DNA from: G963676655 sp963676655 | Lineage (GTDB): Bacteria > Verrucomicrobiota > Lentisphaeria > Victivallales > Victivallaceae | Assembly (NCBI GenBank): GCA_963676655.2 | Contig: CAXXKX010000003.1 | Coordinates: forward strand, 4,464,001 to 4,528,000 | DNA: 64,000 nt | Reading direction: 5' to 3' | Shown here: positions 35,841 through 45,878 of the stretch, piece by piece | Layout of the letters: every line of letters starts with the position of its first letter | Position numbering within the stretch: position 1 is the stretch's first letter | Notes under the pieces: generated by a model | The model's database searches: none | The model's input: only the letters and a program-made list of their open reading frames with translations | What the model was told of the DNA's origin: nothing | Translations under genes and position numbers: made by a program

Positions 35841-35866
35841 AAAAAAGGGCGGCCCGAAAGCCGCCC
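35841..35866 (-). terminator. Rho-independent terminator of the hydrogenase operon
   Basis: On the minus strand a GGGCGGC/GCCGCCC stem with a six-base loop is followed by a run of T's, 20 bp past the hydA stop codon. Confidence 0.85.
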
Positions 35867-35885
35867 GATTCAGTATAAGACCGGA

Positions 35886-37664
35886 TTATTCCGGAATCGT
35901 ATCACGTCCCGCATACTTGGTATGGAGCAGATGATGAGATTTTTCGCCCAAAGGTTCCTTCAGGAACTCATTGTAAATCTGGGTAATCTGCTCATTTTCA
36001 TGCGATTTACGCAATTTTTTGTGTTCGTCTTCCTCATAAATAGCGGCAATGCGTTTGAGCCTGACCTCATCGGTAGTGAAACGCGGTTGACCGCCGCCGC
36101 CGATGCAGCCGCCGGGACATGTCATTACTTCGATAAAGTGGAACGTTTCTTTGCCGCTTTTGATCAGTTCGAGGATCTTGGCCGCATTATTCAAGCCGTG
36201 AGCAACCCCAACGTGGACTTCCGCGCCTTCAAGGAACGACCAGGCAGGCAGGCATCCTTCCAGCTTAAGCGTCGCCTTTTTAACGCCATCAAGCCCCATG
36301 ATCGGTTTGATATGGAGGTTTTCCATCGGCAGTTCATTGCCGGTGATAATTTCATACGCGGTTCTGACCGCCGCTTCCATTACCCCGCCGGTATTGGCAA
36401 AAATATCCGCCGCGCCGGAACTGAGTCCAAGAGGAGCGTCCATTTCGCCGTCAGGCAGAGTATCAAAGCCGACACCGCCTTCTTTAATCATCCGGCCAAG
36501 CTCACGGGTTGTCAAGACATAATCGACATCCTGAACCCCGCTGTCGCTCATTTCCGGCCGCTGACATTCGAATTTCTTCGCGGTACACGGCATAACCGAA
36601 ACCACCACAATATCTTTTGCCTCTTTATTGATCTTATCGGCAAAATAAGTCTTTGCCACCGCCCCGAACATCTGCTGAGGCGATTTGCAGGTAGAAATAT
36701 TCGGCAGGAATTCCGGATAGTAATACTCCGCGAATTTGACCCAACCGGGAGAACAACTGGTGAACATCGGCAGATGGGCGTCTTCGCCGTCAACCAACTG
36801 TTTTTTCAAGCGGGTCAAAAGCTCGGTGCCTTCTTCCATAATAGTCAGGTCAGCCGTAAAGTTGGTATCGAAAACCTGATCGAAACCAAGCTGGCGCAAC
36901 GCGGAAACCATTTTTCCGGTAACCCTGGTACCCGGCGGGTAATCGAAACATTCGCCGAGAGCGGCGCGGATAGCCGGAGCCGTTTGAACAACGACATATT
37001 TATTGGGATCGTCAAGCGCGTTCCAAACCGCTTCAACGTGACTCTTTTCAGAGATCGCACCAACCGGGCAAACGGCCGAACATTGTCCGCATTGAACGCA
37101 GGGAACTTCTGACAGGTTAAGATCAAAAGCCGGACCGATAATCGTTTCAAAACCACGTTTCTGCGGAAACAGCGATCCGACATTCTGAACCTGATTGCAC
37201 ACGGTGACACAACGGCGGCACTTGATACATTTCGAGCTGTCGCGAACGAGAGCCGGCGTGCTGTCGTCAATACCGGGAGCGGTTTTTTCGCCGTCGAACC
37301 GGATCGAGGTAATGCCAAGATCACGTGAAACATTCTGCAATTCGCAGTCGTCATTTCGATTACAGACCTGACAGTTGCCGTCATGTTCAGAAAGAAGAAA
37401 ATCAACCACAGTGCGCCGGGCTTTGCGGACCCGCGGCGTGTTGGTGTAGATCTCCATTCCCTCGACAGCGGGGGTGGCACAGGAAGCAACCAGCGCTTTT
37501 CCGCCTTTAACCTCAACAACACATACCCGGCAAGCCCCCAGCGGAGCTTTGCCTTCGAGGTAGCACAAGGTAGGAATATTTACTTTCGCCGCTTTGGCGG
37601 CATCGAGTATCATAGCTCCTTCCGGAACTTCAACTTTTACGTCGTTAACACTTACAGTAATCAT
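35886..37664 (-). CDS. hydA: [FeFe] hydrogenase catalytic subunit, group A (HydA/HndD type)
   Basis: Forms or consumes H2 at the H-cluster; in trimeric bifurcating enzymes it couples NADH and reduced ferredoxin. The 592 aa protein has, in order, a plant-type 2Fe-2S domain (CYLEGKAPLGACRVCVVEV), a His-Cys3 cluster region (SEHDGNCQVCNRNDDCELQN), two 4Fe-4S motifs (CIKCRRCVTVCNQ, CVQCGQCSAVCPVG) and the H-cluster motifs TSCSPGWVKF (L1), MPCTAKKFE (L2) and MTCPGGCIGGGGQP (L3), followed by the small-subunit-like tail. All cluster ligands look intact. It is the last gene of a three-gene operon ending at a clear terminator. Name by family; HndD is an equivalent name. Confidence 0.95.
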   Translation of the reverse strand: MITVSVNDVKVEVPEGAMILDAAKAAKVNIPTLCYLEGKAPLGACRVCVVEVKGGKALVASCATPAVEGMEIYTNTPRVRKARRTVVDFLLSEHDGNCQVCNRNDDCELQNVSRDLGITSIRFDGEKTAPGIDDSTPALVRDSSKCIKCRRCVTVCNQVQNVGSLFPQKRGFETIIGPAFDLNLSEVPCVQCGQCSAVCPVGAISEKSHVEAVWNALDDPNKYVVVQTAPAIRAALGECFDYPPGTRVTGKMVSALRQLGFDQVFDTNFTADLTIMEEGTELLTRLKKQLVDGEDAHLPMFTSCSPGWVKFAEYYYPEFLPNISTCKSPQQMFGAVAKTYFADKINKEAKDIVVVSVMPCTAKKFECQRPEMSDSGVQDVDYVLTTRELGRMIKEGGVGFDTLPDGEMDAPLGLSSGAADIFANTGGVMEAAVRTAYEIITGNELPMENLHIKPIMGLDGVKKATLKLEGCLPAWSFLEGAEVHVGVAHGLNNAAKILELIKSGKETFHFIEVMTCPGGCIGGGGQPRFTTDEVRLKRIAAIYEEDEHKKLRKSHENEQITQIYNEFLKEPLGEKSHHLLHTKYAGRDTIPE

Positions 37665-37678
37665 TATTATTGACTCCT

Positions 37679-40600
37679 TTACTCTGTGCCGGCACAGTTT
37701 TTACCGTAATCGCATCTCAGGCAGCGTTTGGCCTGGCGAACGGCTTCGCCTTCGGTCCAGGCTTTTTCCACCTCATCAAAATTATTCTGACGCCGTTCAA
37801 CCGGCATCAAATTCAATTTTGCCCGCTTGTACGGTAACGGGTCGGAATCCGGATCGAACGCGGTATCGTTCTCTTTCTCAGAACGCCAGAAGGCATGCTG
37901 GGCTCCGGTCAGATATTCGTCAATACCAATCGCGGCATGTTCGCCAGCGGCGATGGCCTCGATTACCGACGCGGCGCCGAGCACCGAGTCGCCACCGGCA
38001 AAAATGCCGGGAACGCTGGTCATGCTGGTCGCGTCATCAATAATGATGCGGCTGCCGTTTTTGATCTTGATATCTTTATTATCGATCAGTTTTTCACAAT
38101 CAAGCGTCTGTCCGACGGCCAGAATGACCTGATCGGCCTCGAGATCAAATGTATCCTCGTCCTTAACCGGACGGCGGCGACCTGAATGGTCGAACTCGCC
38201 CAGTTTCATCCGGGTGCATTTCAGAGTTTTGGCCTTGCCGTTTTCGCTGATAACTTCAACCGGTGACGCCAGAGTAATAATTTTAACGCCTTCCTGAATG
38301 GCTTCTTCAACCTCTTCAGCGTAAGCCGGCATTTCATCCTGGGTCCGACGATAAACCACGGTGACGTCAGAACCAAGCCTGACCGCGGTACGGGCCGCGT
38401 CGATAGCGCTGTTGCCGCCGCCAATGACCACAACTTTCTGACCAACCGGAACAGAACCGCGAATATTGTATTCACGCAGGAACGGAATCGCGCCGGTAAC
38501 GCCTTCGACATCAAGACCCGGCAGATCAACCGTTGTATCCAGAGGAGCACCGATGGCAATATAAATCGACTCATACCCCTGATCCTGGAGTGACTTGATC
38601 GTAAAGTCGGTACCGAGACGTTTGCCGGTTTCAATGGTCACGCCCATGCGTTCGATCATACGAATCTCACGGGCAAGAGTTTCACGCGGCAGACGATAGG
38701 CCGGAATAGCCTGTACCAGCATCCCGCCGGGGCGGACTTCCGCTTCAAAAATAGTCGGACGATAGCCCAGACGCGCCAGGAAGTAGCCGCAGGAAAGCCC
38801 GGAAGGACCGGCACCGATAATCGCCACTTTACGGGCGGCGTTAGCCGGATTTTCCTGAGATTCAGGCAGCTGCACGGTAATTTCCTGATCCGCCATAAAG
38901 CGTTTTACGCCACGGATACAAACCGGTTCATCCAGAGTGGAACGGCGGCATTTGTCTTCGCAGGTATGGAAACATACTCGAGCGCAAACAGATGCGAACG
39001 GATTACGTTCTCGATGCAGTTTGAGTGCTTCGGCATAACGTTTCTCTCCGACGAGAGAAACAAAACCGGGAACATCGACATGGGCCGGACAGGCGCTCTG
39101 ACATGGAGCCCTGACCAGACCGGCGCAAACTCCGGCTTCACAATGTTTGTGTTTGATATGATCTTCGTATTCCTGACGGAAATGACGGATAGTTGAAAGA
39201 ACCGGATTCGGAGCAGTTTGACCAAGGCCGCAAAGCGCGGTTTCCTTGATCTGTTCGCCCATTTCAATCAAGTCCTCAATGTCACCCGGTTTGCCTTTGC
39301 CGTCACAGATGCGCTCAAGGATTTCCAGCATACGCTTGGTACCAACCCGGCACGGAACACATTTACCGCAGGATTCTTCCTGCACGAATTCCATGAAGAA
39401 GCGGGCCACGTCAACCATACAGGTATCTTCATTCATCGCGATCAGTCCGCCAGACCCCATAATAGCGCCGAGTTCCTGCAGCGATTCATAATCAAGCGGA
39501 ACATTCAAGTGCGCTTTCGGAATACAACCGCCGGAGGGACCGCCAAGCTGAGCGGCTTTGAACGGTTTTCCGTCTTTCATACCGCCGCCGATATCATAGA
39601 TCAATTCTCCAAGAGTCGTGCCGACCGGCACCTCGGCCAGACCGGCATTCTGAATATCACCGGCCAGAGCGAATACTTTGGTTCCTTTACTGTTTTCCGC
39701 GCCGATCGATGCGAATTTTGCACCGCCATGCAGCAGAATGTAAGGAACGTTAGCATAAGTTTCAACGTTATTGAGAACCGTGGGTTTACCCCAGAGACCT
39801 TTTTGCGCCGGGAATGGCGGACGCGGACGCGGCTCACCGCGCTTGCCTTCAATTGAAGCGATAAGAGCGGTTTCCTCGCCACAAACAAACGCGCCTGACC
39901 CCATGCGGATCTCAAGATCGAACTTGAATCCCTTTTCGAGAATATTGTCGCCCAGCAAACCGCATTTCTTGGCCTGCTTGATCGCTTTTTCAAGCCGTTC
40001 GACCGCCAGCGGGTATTCCGCCCGGACATAAACATAACCCATGCTTGCGCCGATCGCGTAAGCGCCGATCGCCATACCTTCGATCAGACTGTGCGGGTCG
40101 CCCTCGAGGACACTGCGGTCCATGAATGCGCCGGGGTCGCCTTCGTCAGCGTTGCAAAGAATATATTTAGTGGTTCCACCAGCCTTCTGGGTAAAAGACC
40201 ATTTCAACCAGGTCGGGAAACCGCCGCCCCCACGACCGCGAAGTCCGGATATTTTCATCTGTTCGATAACATCTTCCGGCGTCATGGTTTCGAGTACTTT
40301 GGCCAATGCTTTGTATCCGTCACGGCCGATGTAACCGGCAATATGTTCAGGGTCAATCTCGCCGCAATTGCGAAGAACGATCTTGGTTTGTTTTTTGAAG
40401 AAATCAATGTCGGTCATCACCGGAATCGGGATCGCGGTCTCTTCGTCGCCTTCCTTGTAAACAAGACGGTCGACAATATTGCCCTTAATGACATGCTCTT
40501 CAATAATCTCTTCCACATCCTCGGGCTTGACTCCCTGATAGAAAGTCTTGTCACGGGCCATCACCAGAACCGGGCCCAGGACACAGGGACCGAGACAACC

Positions 40601-40816
40601 GGTTTCTACCACAATTACCCGGCCTTTGAGGTCACGTTTGGCAATTTCCTCCTTGAGAGCCGCTTTGACTTTCAGCGAACCGGATGCGATACAACCGCCG
40701 CCGGCACAAAGCAAAATCTTTTCATTGCCTTTGTCATCCATAAATTCGGCAGTGTCTTTTTTGACGTCGTCGCAGATAAAGTTAAGGTCTTTGATAGATA
40801 GATGTTCATTAGTCAT
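37679..40816 (-). CDS. hydB: Hydrogenase NuoF-like subunit (HydB) fused to a GltD-like FAD/NAD(P) module
   Basis: A 1045 aa protein. Residues 1-110 are a thioredoxin-like 2Fe-2S domain (CAGGGCIASG, ETGCLGPCVLGP). Residues 130-540 are the NuoF core: GLRGRGGGGFPTWLKWSFT, ADEGDPGAFMDRSVLEGDPH, FMN/NADH site and 4Fe-4S ligands ESCGKCVPCRVGTKR. A normal HydB would end here with a ferredoxin tail. Instead a further 470 residues match glutamate-synthase small subunit/NfnB-type flavoproteins: Cys motifs CQSACPAHVD and CARVCFHTCEDKCRR, FAD site VAIIGAGPSGLSCGY, NAD(P) site VVVIGGGNSAIDAARTA and ILAVGQT. The fusion suggests a second pyridine-nucleotide site, possibly NADPH. It overlaps hydC by four bases. 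Confidence 0.9.
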   Translation of the reverse strand: MTNEHLSIKDLNFICDDVKKDTAEFMDDKGNEKILLCAGGGCIASGSLKVKAALKEEIAKRDLKGRVIVVETGCLGPCVLGPVLVMARDKTFYQGVKPEDVEEIIEEHVIKGNIVDRLVYKEGDEETAIPIPVMTDIDFFKKQTKIVLRNCGEIDPEHIAGYIGRDGYKALAKVLETMTPEDVIEQMKISGLRGRGGGGFPTWLKWSFTQKAGGTTKYILCNADEGDPGAFMDRSVLEGDPHSLIEGMAIGAYAIGASMGYVYVRAEYPLAVERLEKAIKQAKKCGLLGDNILEKGFKFDLEIRMGSGAFVCGEETALIASIEGKRGEPRPRPPFPAQKGLWGKPTVLNNVETYANVPYILLHGGAKFASIGAENSKGTKVFALAGDIQNAGLAEVPVGTTLGELIYDIGGGMKDGKPFKAAQLGGPSGGCIPKAHLNVPLDYESLQELGAIMGSGGLIAMNEDTCMVDVARFFMEFVQEESCGKCVPCRVGTKRMLEILERICDGKGKPGDIEDLIEMGEQIKETALCGLGQTAPNPVLSTIRHFRQEYEDHIKHKHCEAGVCAGLVRAPCQSACPAHVDVPGFVSLVGEKRYAEALKLHRERNPFASVCARVCFHTCEDKCRRSTLDEPVCIRGVKRFMADQEITVQLPESQENPANAARKVAIIGAGPSGLSCGYFLARLGYRPTIFEAEVRPGGMLVQAIPAYRLPRETLAREIRMIERMGVTIETGKRLGTDFTIKSLQDQGYESIYIAIGAPLDTTVDLPGLDVEGVTGAIPFLREYNIRGSVPVGQKVVVIGGGNSAIDAARTAVRLGSDVTVVYRRTQDEMPAYAEEVEEAIQEGVKIITLASPVEVISENGKAKTLKCTRMKLGEFDHSGRRRPVKDEDTFDLEADQVILAVGQTLDCEKLIDNKDIKIKNGSRIIIDDATSMTSVPGIFAGGDSVLGAASVIEAIAAGEHAAIGIDEYLTGAQHAFWRSEKENDTAFDPDSDPLPYKRAKLNLMPVERRQNNFDEVEKAWTEGEAVRQAKRCLRCDYGKNCAGTE

Positions 40817-41352
40817 TGTACAGCCTCCTTAACGGTTTCCGCGTAAGCTGCCAGAATGTTTTTCACCTTAGAGGGCTTGACCCGCTGATGCACGTCATCA
40901 CCGATCATAATTACCGGAGCCAGTCCGCAAGCACCGAAACAACGGCCGATATCCAGAGAGAACAAACGATCCTCGGTCGTCTCGCCGACGTCGATTCCAA
41001 GTTCTTTTTTAAACGCGCTGAGAACCTCTTTGCCACCGCGAACGTAGCAGGCGGTACCAAGGCAAACGCGGACAACATGTTTACCGCGCGGAACGGTTGA
41101 AAAGAAAGAGTAGAAGCTGACCACACCGGTCACTTCGCTGTAGGGCTTATTCAGAATACGGCTGATTTTCTTCAGCGCCTCCTTTGGCAAGTACCCGAAC
41201 AGATTTTGCGTCATCTGCAGGGCCGGAATCAGACCGCCCGGTTTGTTGCGGTAATCCTCCAACAATTCATCGAGTTGAGCCAACAGCACAGATTCATCCA
41301 CGCCGTCGGGACTGCACGCACATGCGCATTGAGCTTTAGCGTCAATACTCAT
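40813..41352 (-). CDS. hydC: Hydrogenase NuoE-like 2Fe-2S subunit (HydC)
   Basis: A 179 aa thioredoxin-like ferredoxin subunit. The 2Fe-2S ligands are in CLGTACYVRGG and DIGRCFGACGLAP, after the helical NuoE N-domain (LIPALQMTQNLFGYLPKEAL, VTGVVSFYSFFSTVPRGKH). It passes electrons to the NuoF-like subunit. It is first in the operon; GAAAGGGG lies upstream of the ATG and its stop overlaps the next start (ATGA). The short N-terminus has an extra Cys pair (AQCACACS) of unknown role. Confidence 0.93.
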   Translation of the reverse strand: MSIDAKAQCACACSPDGVDESVLLAQLDELLEDYRNKPGGLIPALQMTQNLFGYLPKEALKKISRILNKPYSEVTGVVSFYSFFSTVPRGKHVVRVCLGTACYVRGGKEVLSAFKKELGIDVGETTEDRLFSLDIGRCFGACGLAPVIMIGDDVHQRVKPSKVKNILAAYAETVKEAVQ

Positions 41353-41527
41353 AAGCCTTACCCCTTTCTCTTGTGTAATGTTTACCTTTAGCGAATATCT
41401 ATTTGAACAAACGGATTAATTCCGTTTTTTCGACTTCAGAATACACATTATCAACCCAGGTTCAGAAGAATAAATCCAATAAACCAATATATCTATTGTA
41501 AGGTTCATTTCATAAAATGCAAATAAT

Positions 41528-41585
41528 ATTAATTTTTTTTTATTAATTTTTTTTATATTAATTCTTTTTTATTAATGTTAAAATA
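41528..41585. repeat. AT-only tandem repeat upstream of the hydrogenase operon
   Basis: About four units of ATTAATTTTTTTT with a 14-15 bp period. Such curved A/T tracts can act as upstream promoter elements, but no -35/-10 pair is clear here. Confidence 0.5.
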
Positions 41586-41769
41586 ACGAATAACAAATCT
41601 GCAATAAAATGAAGCCGTGAGTTTTATAAAAAATCATGTCCAGAAATCAGTAAATAATCATGACGGAGCCATTATAAATTTTTCTGGGCAATAATATTGA
41701 TTGTGAATCATCAGCGTAAAATGACCAGACAAATAGTATTGATATGAGCAAAGACTTGAGACAGCGATT

Positions 41770-41983
41770 TAATCCGTACGACGGATGGCGATATACCGCT
41801 TCATGCTTCGCACTTTGTGCTACGGAAGCGGAAATAATACAAAAAATAAAGGGTTTAATTCCCCGCCCCTTGGGGCGTATCCGTTCGTTAATTTTGCGGC
41901 CTCCCGCAAAGCGGGAGTGAAAGGTCGGGCGTAAATACCCCGATGCTTGCATCGGGGATAGCCCTGACCGAAAGCAAAATTTT
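41770..41983 (-). repeat. Dispersed composite repeat, copy B
   Basis: Its 65-bp right part (41770-41834) is 62 of 65 identical to copy C at 56027 (inverted) and alignable to copy A. Its far end (41938-41983) also matches copy C's other end. Between them lie extra hairpins CGCCCC/GGGGCG, CTCCCGC/GCGGGAG and CCCCGATG/CATCGGGG. No coding capacity is seen in the 41353-42015 gap. Confidence 0.7.
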
Positions 41984-42015
41984 TATTATAAATATTTATG
42001 CAGCAGAGATTCTAT

Positions 42016-44118
42016 TTATGCGAGTTTACAAATTTGTCCGGGTTTCAGGACGAGAATTTGTTTTTGCAGGCGGGGTTTGATATCCGGTCCTGATTCAATA
42101 TTGCAATTGACAGTATAGGCCAATGGATTTTCTATCTGCAAATATTTTATTTCGCCTTGTTTCAGACTACAAGATATAATTAAGCCATTGGATAATCTGA
42201 TATTGGAAAATTCCATGTTCAGCCAGTTTTCAGGCAATGAAAATCCCAGTTTAATGGAATCCCCCCTTACATCCGCTAAAATTCGGTATACGGCCATTAA
42301 AAAGCAGGCGTGAGCGGTCCCCATCCAATGTTTGTATAAACTGCCGTCAGGTCTAACCTGTTCCGGAAAAGCTCCGAAACAATTAGTATTCTTCCGGCAT
42401 TCTGACAGGTATTCGCATGCTCTTTTATCCTGCAATTGAGCCCAAACCGAGGCACTCCAGCTTTGGAACCACGGGACGCATCTTGCATCCTGCCGCGGAG
42501 TTCCAATCTGACAGACCGAGCAATATTTTCCGCGTTTATGCCAGAGTTCCTGCATCGTAGCATATGCCGATGGATATTCCGGCAGCAATAGATAGATCAT
42601 TGACCCGAAATTCACAGATGTGCTATACAGCGATGAACACAAAATTCCGTTTTCATTGTGATTATCCTGCAGCCCGAGAGATAATTTATGCAATATATCG
42701 GAATAGAGTCCCGGCAGTTCAATGTCCAGTTCACCGGACGCCTTAATCAACGCCGACAAAGCCGAAATCATCGCCCCGGCGGTCCAGGTATCGTTACAGT
42801 TATGGTTTCTGGTCGATTCGTCAACTCCTTCACAATTTGCTATATACGCTTTACCGTTTTGTTCGACAATGGCACTGCCAAGCATGAAGTCAATGGCTTC
42901 TTTCATAACCGGAAAAAGCATATTCAGTATTTCCCGGTTGCGGCTGTACCTGAATTGGTTCCAGGCGATGACCGCAACGATTGGATTGTTGTGCAGCTCT
43001 TTTATTTCCGTAATTAGTTCACATGTCCCTTGATGGTCGGTACACCAACCGTAACGGGCGCCTTCACCCGAGCCGTATTTCCGCTTCCATAACCCGGCAT
43101 TTTTTCTGGCCTGCGGCAAAGTTTTGAGCCAGAACAGGCTTAATTTTTCAGCTTCATCGATGTGATTACCCCGTAGCATAGCTTCGTGAAAGAAGAATGA
43201 ATCCCAGAAGACCTTGCCCTGCCACATAAAAGGATACAAGCCGGCGGAGGCAGCTCCGGAAACCGGATTCTGATATATTTTGAGCAGATAATTACTCAGC
43301 ATAATAAGATAATCACTTGCTTCATCACCTGTTTTTACGGAAGATTGATTATGATAAGCCGTCCATGCATCAAGGTGTTCCTGCCGGATATGTTCATATC
43401 CGTATTGCCTGATCTTCGTTTTGACGGTTTCCGCAGCTTTTGCCGGGTCAGGATAATCCCGGTTATCGCCAACAAAAAAATAGCTGCTCAAAGTTGAACC
43501 CGCTTGTATATTTGCAACTTTAAGAACCGCGCCGCTCCAGGTCAAACTGCCATTTTCCGCGCCGGTTTCGCCATGACAGCACTCTGAACTGCAAAGCAGG
43601 AACGCCAGACCATTCTGTTCCCCGTAATTATATTCAGCCTGGAGGGTGGTTTCCTCATCGACTATTTCAACATTACCAGAGCAGTCAGGTCCCAGCAGTA
43701 CGCCCTCAGTTGCAGGCCGGGATAAGATCAATTCCAGGCCTACCTCTGAGTCGTCCGCCGGAACTTCACAAAACGTAAAATGCTGGACAAGTAAATGGTC
43801 ATTAGTCATAAATGTTTCGATTTCAACTTCAAATCCGGATGCTTGAACTTTTGTATGAAGCATTGCGTGATAAGGATCGAATTCCTGTTCCGATTCCCTG
43901 ATAAGGTGTTGTTCATTGTGGTAAGTAAGCAAATAGCCGGTAAAAAAATGCGGTCGCAATCGACCGTCGGCATCTCTGCGATCAGATTTATACCAGTTCC
44001 GTTCAACATGTTCAAGTCCTTTATCACAAGCGCGCATGGAACCGCTCCAGTCGATCAGCACGGAATCGGTTCCATTGCCAAGAAGCATCGGAAAGTATTG
44101 ACGTTCTTTAAAAATCAT
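42016..44118 (-). CDS. Six-hairpin glycoside hydrolase/phosphorylase-like protein (GH65/GH95-like)
   Basis: A 700 aa protein with a beta-sandwich N-terminal half and an (alpha/alpha)6 barrel from about residue 280. YPFMWQGKVFWDSFFFHEAML resembles the HFWDTE-type signature of GH65 and relatives, and NCEGVDESTRNHNCNDTWTA holds a likely catalytic acid. No signal peptide is seen, so it is probably cytoplasmic. It overlaps the GH127-like gene by four bases, is the last gene of module 3, and likely processes an oligosaccharide made by the secreted enzyme. The exact family is uncertain. Confidence 0.65.
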   Translation of the reverse strand: MIFKERQYFPMLLGNGTDSVLIDWSGSMRACDKGLEHVERNWYKSDRRDADGRLRPHFFTGYLLTYHNEQHLIRESEQEFDPYHAMLHTKVQASGFEVEIETFMTNDHLLVQHFTFCEVPADDSEVGLELILSRPATEGVLLGPDCSGNVEIVDEETTLQAEYNYGEQNGLAFLLCSSECCHGETGAENGSLTWSGAVLKVANIQAGSTLSSYFFVGDNRDYPDPAKAAETVKTKIRQYGYEHIRQEHLDAWTAYHNQSSVKTGDEASDYLIMLSNYLLKIYQNPVSGAASAGLYPFMWQGKVFWDSFFFHEAMLRGNHIDEAEKLSLFWLKTLPQARKNAGLWKRKYGSGEGARYGWCTDHQGTCELITEIKELHNNPIVAVIAWNQFRYSRNREILNMLFPVMKEAIDFMLGSAIVEQNGKAYIANCEGVDESTRNHNCNDTWTAGAMISALSALIKASGELDIELPGLYSDILHKLSLGLQDNHNENGILCSSLYSTSVNFGSMIYLLLPEYPSAYATMQELWHKRGKYCSVCQIGTPRQDARCVPWFQSWSASVWAQLQDKRACEYLSECRKNTNCFGAFPEQVRPDGSLYKHWMGTAHACFLMAVYRILADVRGDSIKLGFSLPENWLNMEFSNIRLSNGLIISCSLKQGEIKYLQIENPLAYTVNCNIESGPDIKPRLQKQILVLKPGQICKLA

Positions 44119-45836
44119 GCCCGGTCATTCTCCGTTTTAATCATCTGTTCAGCTTGTTCCCGGGGGATGGCGACCACATCGTATGAGACTTTGCATTGTT
44201 CCCAGGTAAAATCACCGACAGGACACATAGTGGTTGAATATATATCACTCGGTGAATTTATATTTTTTTCAATAGCATCGCCGGTAAGTCGCATATAATT
44301 AACTTTTTCTTCAATATCCGGCCTGAATTCCGGCGTAAAAAGCCTGTGTTGTTTGGTGTCAATAAACTCGAAGGTTTTATCCGGTTTTTCAGCGATTAAT
44401 ATAAAGTGCCCCCGTTTTTTAAGCATCGGCGAACTTTGACATAATAATTGCGGTCCTCGGTAAAAAACGGCGTCATGCAATATTTTGAATTTCCCGTCAG
44501 GCGACATAACCGTTTCAGCCGCCTCATAACGCAGTAGAGCGTGAACTTCCAGTTCGAATTCAGCGTTTCTTGAGTTGTCTAATGTTAATTCAACATAATC
44601 TACTGTTTTCGTTTGAGATATTACCCGGGTGTTTGCCGGCAGATAAAGTCTAAGCGTTGCCGTTATCGACTGAGGAGCGTTTATTTCCACAACAATTTTT
44701 GATGTCCGGTAATAATCAGCGTCCAGGCTTACGGTGACCGGAACATTCTCGACCATAACAGTGAACTCACCGCCGAACAACAGGCTGACGTTAATCAGCT
44801 TACCATCAACGGAAACACTGTATTCGGGATTTGCGGCTAGAATATTCGCCCCGTACATTGCGCAGCACCAATATGCCGGAACCGCCGTTTTATCCAGGAA
44901 TTCCGGGTTTACCGGGAGGGAACCGAAACTGCCTTCAGGAAATTGACTGAACAACAAATGGTTCCAGAAAATTTTTTCCGCAAGTAGACGATATTCTGTT
45001 TCACCCGTAATTTCCCACAGCCGCAAATTAACAATAAAAAAATCACAGACACTACAGGCTTCATCTATATAGTGAATTCCGTAACACTCGTAAACTCCTC
45101 CGGTCGACAGCATTTCGCTTTCAATCACCCTGCGGTTTTCATCGATCACTTTTTCCAGAAGTTTTTTGTCGTGATTAAGCTGGTAAAGAGTCAGCATCCC
45201 GCGCAAAGTAGACAGATGCATATGGGAGTGTACCGCTTTATCAAAATCCTCCACGGACGCGGCCATCCTGCCAGCAAATTCCAGATAATCCTGATTCCCG
45301 GTTGCTTTGTAAAGCATTACTATTCCTTCAAGCGCATGGGTGTAACAGCCGAAGGCGTGACCGTAAGTGACCAGCTTCCCGATCTCCTTGTCATTGATCC
45401 AGTAAGCTTCGGTCCGCAAATAATAGTCGCCCAACCGAACCGCTGACTCAAGCGCCTCCGAATCGCCGGTATGCTCATAATAGCTCATCAAGCCCTGAAG
45501 CATCCAGGCATTACCGTATATCTGTGCACGGTTAGTGGTCTCAAGCGACTGTTCAACCCGGCCGAAATGGCCGTCGGCACACTGGAATTTGACCGCCTGC
45601 TTCACTATTGAGTGTAAACGCGGCTGAAAACCCATGACTTTTTCCATTGCGGTCATTGCCAGAATCCAGCGTCCTGGAACGTCCCCGGAATATTCCGGAT
45701 AATGCGCCACATGTATATTTTTATATGACAAAGTGGCCATCAGATACTCGTCTGAATATATCTTTTGCGATAATAAAATATCAAGAGCTATTTTCAGGCG
45801 CGAAAGGATATCGTCATTCAGCCGAATATTATTCAT
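44115..45836 (-). CDS. GH127-like (DUF1680) beta-L-arabinofuranosidase-type enzyme
   Basis: A 573 aa protein with an (alpha/alpha)6 barrel. Features of the GH127 group are the YECYGIHYIDEACSVCDFF segment, WEITGETEYRLLAEKIFWN and the downstream YWCCAMYG, recalling the Glu plus Cys-rich zinc site that supports a nucleophilic cysteine in GH127. Beta-sandwich segments follow (ATLRLYLPANTRVI). No signal peptide is seen. It lies between a secreted TIM-barrel protein and the GH65-like gene. Substrate, perhaps an arabinose- or rhamnose-containing fragment, is unknown. Confidence 0.68.
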   Translation of the reverse strand: MNNIRLNDDILSRLKIALDILLSQKIYSDEYLMATLSYKNIHVAHYPEYSGDVPGRWILAMTAMEKVMGFQPRLHSIVKQAVKFQCADGHFGRVEQSLETTNRAQIYGNAWMLQGLMSYYEHTGDSEALESAVRLGDYYLRTEAYWINDKEIGKLVTYGHAFGCYTHALEGIVMLYKATGNQDYLEFAGRMAASVEDFDKAVHSHMHLSTLRGMLTLYQLNHDKKLLEKVIDENRRVIESEMLSTGGVYECYGIHYIDEACSVCDFFIVNLRLWEITGETEYRLLAEKIFWNHLLFSQFPEGSFGSLPVNPEFLDKTAVPAYWCCAMYGANILAANPEYSVSVDGKLINVSLLFGGEFTVMVENVPVTVSLDADYYRTSKIVVEINAPQSITATLRLYLPANTRVISQTKTVDYVELTLDNSRNAEFELEVHALLRYEAAETVMSPDGKFKILHDAVFYRGPQLLCQSSPMLKKRGHFILIAEKPDKTFEFIDTKQHRLFTPEFRPDIEEKVNYMRLTGDAIEKNINSPSDIYSTTMCPVGDFTWEQCKVSYDVVAIPREQAEQMIKTENDRA

Positions 45837-45878
45837 AATATGTTTTGTCCGGAAATATGTTGTTTATCTTATAATACA

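Noticed and set aside
35922..37112. Long plus-strand open frame of 396 codons opposite hydA
   Set aside because: It is the antisense shadow of a clearly conserved hydrogenase gene, has no ribosome site and its protein has no family character.
40091..40801. 236-codon plus-strand frame opposite hydB
   Set aside because: Antisense shadow of the conserved NuoF-like gene.
41528..41585. Possible replication origin because of strong AT-richness
   Set aside because: It is a simple T-tract tandem repeat; no DnaA-box cluster or origin genes are nearby.
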